19,697 bases of DNA, from NCBI GenBank assembly GCA_051005015.1, contig JBPCJT010000006.1:1-19697 (forward strand), read 5' to 3'. Source of the stretch: JACMME01 sp051005015. Lineage in GTDB: Bacteria > Gemmatimonadota > Gemmatimonadetes > Gemmatimonadales > Gemmatimonadaceae. Within the stretch, counting starts at the first letter, position 1, and the number at the start of each line of letters is the position of its first letter. Positions 14,551 to 19,697 of the stretch are shown piece by piece. Both the position numbers and the translations under genes were made by a program. The notes beneath the pieces were generated by a model. The model had not been told where the DNA came from. It searched no databases and saw only the letters and a list, made by a program, of their open reading frames with translations.

Positions 14551-15567
14551 ATGATCGTCACCACCGCAGACCTGTATCGCGTCGCATACGGACACTTCGC
14601 CATCGGCGCATACAACATCAACAACATGGAGCAGGCCCTCGGCCTTTTCCGGGGGCACCAGCAGGCGCAGGCGCCGTTCATCATCCAGATCTCCAAGGGA
14701 GCGCGGAAGTACGCGGGCGTGAAGATGCTGGAAGCGATCATCCGCGCCTGCGACGAAGCTTTCCCCGACGCCATCTACGCTGTCCACCTCGATCACGGCG
14801 ACGAGAAGACGTGCTACGAGTGCATCGACTCGGGGTTCTACTCGTCGGTGATGATTGACGCCTCGCACGAGCCGTTCGAGGGGAATATCGCCACGACGCA
14901 CCGTGTTGTGGAGCGCGCTCACGCGCGAGGGTTGAGCGTGGAGGCCGAGCTGGGAGTGCTGGGCGGAGTCGAGGAGCATATCGCCGTCGACGAGAAGCAC
15001 GCGATGCTCACCGACCCGGACGAAGCCGCGGAATTTGTGAAGCGCTCGGGTTGCGACAGTCTGGCCGTCGCCATAGGCACCAGCCATGGCGCGTACAAAT
15101 TCCAGGGGACACAGGGCCTTCACTTCGACCGCATCTCGGCCATCCAGCAACGGCTCCCCGGATTTCCTCTCGTCATGCACGGTTCGAGCTCCGTGCCGCG
15201 CGAGGAAATCGAGCGCATCAACGCTGCGGGCGGGGAACTGGATCCCTCCGCGAAAGGAGTTGACGAGGATGAGTTCGCCCGGGCGGTGCCGCTGGGCGTC
15301 ACCAAGGTGAACATAGACACCGATGGCCGGCTCGTGTGGACGCGCGCACATCGCGAGCACCTGCGTGACTTCCCGGACAACTTCGACTTTCGCAAGCCCG
15401 GCGAAGCGTTCATTCAGGCGTACGCCGACTTCATCGAGAACAAGGCGAGCAAACTTCTCTCGGCAGAAATGCTGGGCAAGGTCAGCGCAACTCTGGGACT
15501 CATCCCCGGCACAACGACGCGGCACTCCGGCACTCCGGAAAGATCTGTGGCCACCACTACGGCATGA
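14551..15567 (+). CDS. fba: Class II (zinc) fructose-bisphosphate aldolase
   Basis: Condenses glyceraldehyde-3-phosphate with dihydroxyacetone phosphate to fructose-1,6-bisphosphate (and can make sedoheptulose-1,7-bisphosphate) in the CBB cycle. The 338 residues carry catalytic D81 and zinc ligand H82 (AVHLDHGDE), the SVMIDASHEPFEGN segment (99-112), the VEAELGVLGG region (about 130), zinc ligands H179 (TSHGAYKF) and H210 (MHGSSSVP), and the phosphate-binding VTKVNIDTD (250-258). I start at ATG 14551, preceded by GGGGG, rather than the in-frame TTG 14458, because the family begins at MIVTTADLYRVAYG. The stop overlaps the next gene by ATGA. It is the first gene of the cbb operon. Confidence 0.93.
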   Translation: MIVTTADLYRVAYGHFAIGAYNINNMEQALGLFRGHQQAQAPFIIQISKGARKYAGVKMLEAIIRACDEAFPDAIYAVHLDHGDEKTCYECIDSGFYSSVMIDASHEPFEGNIATTHRVVERAHARGLSVEAELGVLGGVEEHIAVDEKHAMLTDPDEAAEFVKRSGCDSLAVAIGTSHGAYKFQGTQGLHFDRISAIQQRLPGFPLVMHGSSSVPREEIERINAAGGELDPSAKGVDEDEFARAVPLGVTKVNIDTDGRLVWTRAHREHLRDFPDNFDFRKPGEAFIQAYADFIENKASKLLSAEMLGKVSATLGLIPGTTTRHSGTPERSVATTTA

Positions 15568-16601
15568 CTGTCGCGCCCGTGATGCAGCAGCGGGTCGTCC
15601 CCCGACTCGGCAGGGAAGCGCCGGAACGCAACCTCGCCCTGGAGCTCGTGCGCGTAACCGAGGCGGCTGCACTGGCGGCTGGCCGCTGGATGGGACGCGG
15701 CGACAAGGAGGCCGGTGACGGCGCGGCGGTCGAAGCAATGCGGCTGGTGCTGTCCATAATCGACATGGACGGAGTTGTCGTGATCGGCGAGGGCGCAAAG
15801 GATGAAGCGCCCATGCTCGGCAACGGTGAGAGAGTCGGCAATGGTAAAGGCGCACGGGTGGACGTCGCCGTCGATCCGGTAGAAGGCACCTCTCTCCTTG
15901 CATACGGCCGCCCCGAGGCGATGTCCGTTATCGGAGTGGCACCGCGCGGAACCATGTGGTCACCCGGTCCCGCATTCTACATGAAGAAGCTCGTAGTCGG
16001 GCGCGAGGCGCGCGAGGCGATCACGCCCGAGAGCCTGGACGCGCCGGTTGCAGTGACACTGGGCGCTATTGGAAAAGCGAAGGACAAACCGGTCACCGAT
16101 CTCACCGTCTTCATTCTCGACAAGCCGCGCCACACGAATCTCATAGCCGAAGTGCGCCGCGCGGGCGCCAGAGTGTTGCTCCGAACCGATGGCGACGTCG
16201 CCGGAGCGCTCATGGCCGCGATGCCCGACTCGGGGGTTGACGTACTGCTAGGCATTGGGGGTACCCCGGAAGGAGTCATCGCCGCATGCGCCGTGTCAGC
16301 GCTGGGCGGCGCGATGCTCGGAAGGCTCGCTCCGCAGCGAGAGGACGAGCGGGTACAGGTGGAAGCCGCGGGGCTCGACACGCAGCTCGTGCTCACCGGC
16401 GCCGATCTGGTTCGGAGCGACGATGTCTACTTCGCCGCAACAGGAATCACCGACGGTGTGCTCCTTCCAGGGGTGCGTTACGGCGCGTCCGGCCCCACTA
16501 CACACTCGCTCGTCATGCGCGGAAAGACAGGAACGGTTCGCACGATCCGGGCTGACCACCGCTGGGACCAGCTCTCGGCAGTCAGCCTGATACCCTACTA
16601 G
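15564..16601 (+). CDS. glpX: Class II fructose-1,6-bisphosphatase (GlpX type)
   Basis: Hydrolyses fructose-1,6-bisphosphate to fructose-6-phosphate; in CBB operons the same enzyme usually also acts on sedoheptulose-1,7-bisphosphate. The 345 residues show the GlpX metal motifs GRGDKEAGDGAAVEA (44-58), VIGEGAKDEAPM (73-84), and VDPVEGTS (103-110, with D104 and E107), and later TDGDVAGALMA, LGIGGTPEGV and ATGITDGVLLPGV. Its ATG overlaps the aldolase stop by 4 nt. An AGGAGG ribosome-binding site for cbbL lies 9 nt past its stop. Length matches the family. Confidence 0.94.
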   Translation: MTVAPVMQQRVVPRLGREAPERNLALELVRVTEAAALAAGRWMGRGDKEAGDGAAVEAMRLVLSIIDMDGVVVIGEGAKDEAPMLGNGERVGNGKGARVDVAVDPVEGTSLLAYGRPEAMSVIGVAPRGTMWSPGPAFYMKKLVVGREAREAITPESLDAPVAVTLGAIGKAKDKPVTDLTVFILDKPRHTNLIAEVRRAGARVLLRTDGDVAGALMAAMPDSGVDVLLGIGGTPEGVIAACAVSALGGAMLGRLAPQREDERVQVEAAGLDTQLVLTGADLVRSDDVYFAATGITDGVLLPGVRYGASGPTTHSLVMRGKTGTVRTIRADHRWDQLSAVSLIPY

Positions 16602-16628
16602 AGTGAAAACAGGAGGCAAAGGTAAGCC

Positions 16629-18113
16629 ATGACCGTATCGCTGACAGCACCACCGCTACCAGCGCCGGAAGCCCCAGCGGGCCAGAAGAAGAAGAGCCGC
16701 TGGTCCGCCGGCGTCTCATCGTACGTCGAGATGGGATACTACAACGCCGACTACGTGCCAAAGGATACGGACATCCTTTGCGCGTTCCGCGTGGTGCCGC
16801 AGGACGGCGTAGACGTGATCGAGGCCTCGGCGGCTGTTGCGGGCGAGTCGTCCACCGCCACGTGGACCGTCGTCTGGACCGATCGTCTCACGGCGTATGA
16901 GCATTACCAGGCCAAGTGCTACCGCGTGGATCAGGTACCCGGCACAGACCAGGTAATCGCGTACATCGCATACGATCTCGATCTCTTCGAGGAAGGCTCG
17001 ATCGCCAACCTGACGTCGTCGATAATCGGCAACGTATTCGGGTTCAAGGCGCTCAAGTCGCTCCGCCTGGAAGACATGCGCATTCCTCCACATTACACCA
17101 AGACATTCCAGGGGCCGGCGCACGGCATCGTCATGGAGCGGGAGTATCTGAACAAGTACGGGCGCCCGCTGATCGGCGCCACCACCAAGCCCAAGCTCGG
17201 TCTGTCCGCCCGCAACTATGGGCGTGTCGTGTACGAGGCACTGCGCGGCGGGCTCGACTTCGTCAAGGATGACGAGAACATCAATAGCCAACCGTTCATG
17301 CGCTGGCGCGACCGGTTCCTCTACTGCATGGAGGCGGTGAACAAGGCGGTGGCCGCGACCGGCGAGATCAAGGGACACTACATGAACGTCACCGCGGGCA
17401 CGATGGAAGAGATGTACGAGCGCGCGGAGTTCGCGAAGGAGCTGGGCAGCGTCATTGTGATGATCGATCTCACCATCGGCTACACCGCCATCCAGTCGAT
17501 GGCCAAGTGGGCGCGCAGGAACGGTGTCATCCTGCACCTGCACCGCGCGGGCCACGGCACTTACACCAGGCAAAAAACCCACGGCGTGAGCTTCCGCGTG
17601 ATCTCCAAGTGGATGCGCCTCGCGGGCGTGGACCACATCCATGCCGGCACGGTGGTGGGCAAGCTCGAGGGCGACCCCAACACCACGCGTGGCTTTTACC
17701 GCACGCTGCGCGAGAACAAGATCGACGCGGATCCGACGCTGGGTCTCTTCTTCGAGCAGGACTGGGCTTCGATGCCCGGGGTGATGCCCGTCGCCTCCGG
17801 GGGCATTCACGCAGGGCAGATGCACCAGCTTCTCCACTACCTCGGCGAGGACGTGGTGCTGCAGTTCGGCGGCGGGACCATCGGCCACCCCGACGGCATC
17901 GCCGAGGGAGCGACCGCCAATCGTATCGCCGTGGAAGCCATGATCCAGGCGCGTAACGAAGGCCGCGACTACGTCAATGAAGGGCCCGATATTCTGGCAC
18001 GAGCAGCGCGCTGGTCGCCGTCACTGATGAAGGCGCTCGAGATATGGAAGGACATCTCCTTCGACTACGAGTCAACCGACGTGCCCGACGTAATGGTCAC
18101 ACCAAGCTACTAA
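16629..18113 (+). CDS. cbbL: RuBisCO large subunit, red-type form I
   Basis: Carboxylates ribulose-1,5-bisphosphate with CO2 to give two 3-phosphoglycerates. All active-site elements are present in the 494 residues: K187 and K189 in TTKPKLGL (spinach K175 and K177), carbamylated K213 with metal ligands D215 and E216 in FVKDDENINS (spinach 201, 203, 204), HLHRAGH (303-309), loop-6 K345 in TVVGKLEGDP (spinach K334), and S390 in VASGGIH. The MGYYNADYVPKDTDIL start, GTYTRQKTHG, and VDHIHAGTVVGKLEGDP are red-type (IC/ID). The C-terminal tail (STDVPDVMVTPSY) is the segment that CbbX threads in red-type enzymes. ATG 16629 follows AGGAGG at 16611-16616. The N-terminus before residue 22 is a little longer and Pro/Ala-rich. 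Confidence 0.97.
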   Translation: MTVSLTAPPLPAPEAPAGQKKKSRWSAGVSSYVEMGYYNADYVPKDTDILCAFRVVPQDGVDVIEASAAVAGESSTATWTVVWTDRLTAYEHYQAKCYRVDQVPGTDQVIAYIAYDLDLFEEGSIANLTSSIIGNVFGFKALKSLRLEDMRIPPHYTKTFQGPAHGIVMEREYLNKYGRPLIGATTKPKLGLSARNYGRVVYEALRGGLDFVKDDENINSQPFMRWRDRFLYCMEAVNKAVAATGEIKGHYMNVTAGTMEEMYERAEFAKELGSVIVMIDLTIGYTAIQSMAKWARRNGVILHLHRAGHGTYTRQKTHGVSFRVISKWMRLAGVDHIHAGTVVGKLEGDPNTTRGFYRTLRENKIDADPTLGLFFEQDWASMPGVMPVASGGIHAGQMHQLLHYLGEDVVLQFGGGTIGHPDGIAEGATANRIAVEAMIQARNEGRDYVNEGPDILARAARWSPSLMKALEIWKDISFDYESTDVPDVMVTPSY

Positions 18114-18140
18114 ATACGATTTCTGATACGGGGACCGAAT

Positions 18141-18563
18141 ATGCGCATCACGCAAGGCACCTTTTCCTACCTGCCGGACATGAGCGACGAGCAAATTCGC
18201 GCGCAGGTGCAGTACTGCATCGACAATGACTGGCCGCTGTCGGTGGAATACACCGACGACCCGCATCCACGAAACGTGTACTGGGACCTGTGGGGCCTGC
18301 CGATGTTCGAGCTCCGGGATCCGGCGGCGATCATGCTCGAGATAAACGCCTGCCGGAAAGCCTTCCCGGATTACTACGTCCGCGTGAACGGATACGACCG
18401 TTCGCTCGGACGCCAGACGACCGCGCTCAGCTTCATCGTCAACCGCCCGAAGGAAGAGCCCGGCTTCCGCGTGGACCGCACCGAGTTCACCGACCGGCAG
18501 ATGAAATACGGCATCCACTCCTACGCAACCGACCGGCCGCCCGGCGAGCGCTACGGACGATGA
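18141..18563 (+). CDS. cbbS: RuBisCO small subunit, red-type form I
   Basis: Small subunit of the L8S8 holoenzyme. The 140 residues begin MRITQGTFSYLPDMSDEQI and contain WPLSVEYTDDPHPRNVYWDL (about 34-53), LWGLPMF, and EINACRKAFPDYYVRVNGYD (about 74-93). The C-terminal extension (about 104-140, RPKEEPGFRVDRTE onward) corresponds to the beta-hairpin that red-type small subunits use to fill the central channel, which agrees with the red-type large subunit 27 nt upstream. The stop overlaps the cbbX start (ATGA). Confidence 0.95.
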   Translation: MRITQGTFSYLPDMSDEQIRAQVQYCIDNDWPLSVEYTDDPHPRNVYWDLWGLPMFELRDPAAIMLEINACRKAFPDYYVRVNGYDRSLGRQTTALSFIVNRPKEEPGFRVDRTEFTDRQMKYGIHSYATDRPPGERYGR

Positions 18564-19567
18564 TGCCCACAGAAGTGCGCGGCGTGCCCGGTAGCACCGA
18601 GCTCGCCGCGACGCCTGACGACAGCAGCGCGCCGGACACAGCGCCGGCCGTTGACCTCGACGCCGCGTACCGGGAGTCGAACATCAAGCCGCTCCTCGAC
18701 GAGCTGGACCATGACCTTGTTGGCCTGCAGCCCGTGAAGGCGCGCATCCGCGACATCGCCGCGCTGCTCCTCGTCGCGCGGCTGCGCGAGCAGATGGGTC
18801 TCTCCACCGAGCGCCCCACGCTGCACATGAACTTCACCGGCCGCCCAGGCACCGGCAAGACGACCGTCGCCATGAGGATGGCCAAGATCCTCCAGAGCCT
18901 GGGTTACGTACGCAAGGGACATCTGGTGGTGGCAACGCGGGACGACCTGGTGGGACAGTACGTCGGGCACACTGCGCCCAAGACCAAGGAGGTCGTGAAG
19001 CGGGCCATGGGAGGTGTGCTGTTCATCGACGAGGCTTACTACCTCTACCGTGTCGAGAACGAACGTGACTATGGACAGGAAGCCATCGAGATGCTGTTAC
19101 AGGTTATGGAAAACCAGCGCGACGATCTCGTGGTGATCCTGGCCGGATACCGCGATCGAATGGATACGTTCTTCCAATCCAATCCTGGTTTCCATTCGCG
19201 TGTCGCGCACCACATCGACTTCCCCGACTACTCGCTCGACGAGCTGGCGGCGATCGCGGAGCTAATGGTTCGCGAGCAGCAGTACGTTTTCGACGACGGG
19301 TCGCGCACAGCATTCCGCGAATATCTGGAACGCCGAATCCCGCTGCCGCATTTCGCGAACGCACGCTCGGTGCGAAACGCCCTCGACCGCGCGAAGCTGC
19401 GACAGGCGAGCCGGCTGCTGGAGCAGGGCGGTCAGGTACCGAAGGAAGAGCTCGCACGGATCGACGCGGCCGACATACGGCAGAGCCGTGTGTTCGAGGA
19501 GCAGGACGCGCAGCCTGAGTCAACGACCACGCTACAATCGCCAGCAGCCGGGGGAACACGACCGTGA
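18560..19567 (+). CDS. cbbX: CbbX, AAA+ activase of red-type RuBisCO
   Basis: Hexameric AAA+ remodelling ATPase that releases inhibitory sugar phosphates from red-type RuBisCO by pulling on the large-subunit C-terminus. The 335 residues show Walker A GRPGTGKTT (94-102), the pore-loop region VGQYVGHTAPKTKE (about 130-145), Walker B GGVLFIDEAYYLY (about 151-163), and VILAGYRDRMDTFFQSNPG (about 190-208) with a following arginine-finger region. Compared with the family, the first 35-40 and last 20 residues are extra and low-complexity. Two ATGs (18560 and 18563) straddle the cbbS stop. The stop overlaps the next gene by GTGA. Confidence 0.95.
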   Translation: MMPTEVRGVPGSTELAATPDDSSAPDTAPAVDLDAAYRESNIKPLLDELDHDLVGLQPVKARIRDIAALLLVARLREQMGLSTERPTLHMNFTGRPGTGKTTVAMRMAKILQSLGYVRKGHLVVATRDDLVGQYVGHTAPKTKEVVKRAMGGVLFIDEAYYLYRVENERDYGQEAIEMLLQVMENQRDDLVVILAGYRDRMDTFFQSNPGFHSRVAHHIDFPDYSLDELAAIAELMVREQQYVFDDGSRTAFREYLERRIPLPHFANARSVRNALDRAKLRQASRLLEQGGQVPKEELARIDAADIRQSRVFEEQDAQPESTTTLQSPAAGGTRP

Positions 19568-19697
19568 GAGGAACACGACCGATCATTCTTGGTATCGTTG
19601 GCGACAGCGCGGCCGGCAAGACCACGCTTACCGCGGGTCTCGTTGAAGTCCTGGGCGCCGACCGCGTTACTCACGTCTGCACCGACGACTACCACAA
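19564..19697 (+). CDS. prk: Phosphoribulokinase (5' end only, cut by window edge)
   Basis: Makes ribulose-1,5-bisphosphate from ribulose-5-phosphate and ATP, the substrate for RuBisCO. Only the first 44 codons are in the window: GTG start overlapping the cbbX stop, then beta-strand IILGIVGD, P-loop GDSAAGKTTL, and VTHVCTDDYH, which matches the PRK/uridine kinase family. The P-loop differs from both textbook PRK classes, so an uridine-kinase-like relative is not fully excluded, but the operon position after cbbX makes PRK the clear choice. Confidence 0.85.
   Translation, partial: MRGTRPIILGIVGDSAAGKTTLTAGLVEVLGADRVTHVCTDDYH

Noticed and set aside
14392..15903. 503-aa open frame on the minus strand opposite the aldolase and glpX genes
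   Set aside because: It covers two certain enzyme genes in antisense, is His/Arg-rich and has no domain.
16716..17888. 390-aa minus-strand frame inside cbbL
   Set aside because: Shadow of the RuBisCO large-subunit gene, with no recognisable motif.
18290..18559. cbbX starting far upstream within cbbS
   Set aside because: That part of the frame is an Arg-rich shadow of cbbS. The ATGs at 18560 and 18563 straddle the cbbS stop as expected for the operon.

Overview
The window reads as part of a high-GC, diderm (Gram-negative-type) bacterial chromosome carrying the genes to oxidise formate in the periplasm and fix CO2 by the Calvin-Benson-Bassham (CBB) cycle. The diderm inference rests on an outer-membrane porin-like barrel with a terminal Phe, a Tat-exported formate dehydrogenase and two small lipoproteins. 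The phylum is not certain. The style of the lipoproteins and of the AraC and cation-efflux proteins reminds me of Gemmatimonadota, but this is inference only. I see no tRNA, rRNA, CRISPR array or insertion sequence.

Region 1 (62-7698, + strand): a short AraC-type regulator, then a formate dehydrogenase operon. It runs catalytic subunit, four-cluster ferredoxin subunit, NrfD-type membrane anchor, 89-aa lipoprotein, fdhE, a 136-aa unknown protein and a 123-aa lipoprotein. All junctions except beta-to-anchor (20 nt) overlap. The catalytic gene looks broken at an in-frame TGA (1270-1272), but this codon is at the selenocysteine position of Sec-type formate dehydrogenases and is followed at the right distance by a SECIS hairpin with a GGUCU loop. 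It is therefore one 1104-residue selenoprotein (703-4017), and a standard-code gene caller splits it.

Region 2 (7728-10520, - strand): a compact four-gene set, transcribed in the order Nfu-type Fe-S scaffold, ATP-grasp ligase, Mrr-like nuclease-fold protein, 92-aa unknown. Three of the four genes overlap by 4 nt. Its function is unknown.

Region 3 (10720-14311, + strand): an outer-membrane porin-like protein, a cation diffusion facilitator, and a two-component pair (a minimal soluble kinase and a NarL/LuxR-type response regulator).

Region 4 (14397-19697, + strand): two palindromes and a promoter lead into a CBB operon: class II aldolase, GlpX-type fructose bisphosphatase, red-type form I RuBisCO large and small subunits, CbbX activase and phosphoribulokinase (cut by the window end). 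Most genes overlap by 4 nt. Taken together, formate dehydrogenase would supply electrons to the quinone pool and CO2, and the CBB enzymes would fix CO2. The two-component pair beside the cbb promoter is a candidate regulator.
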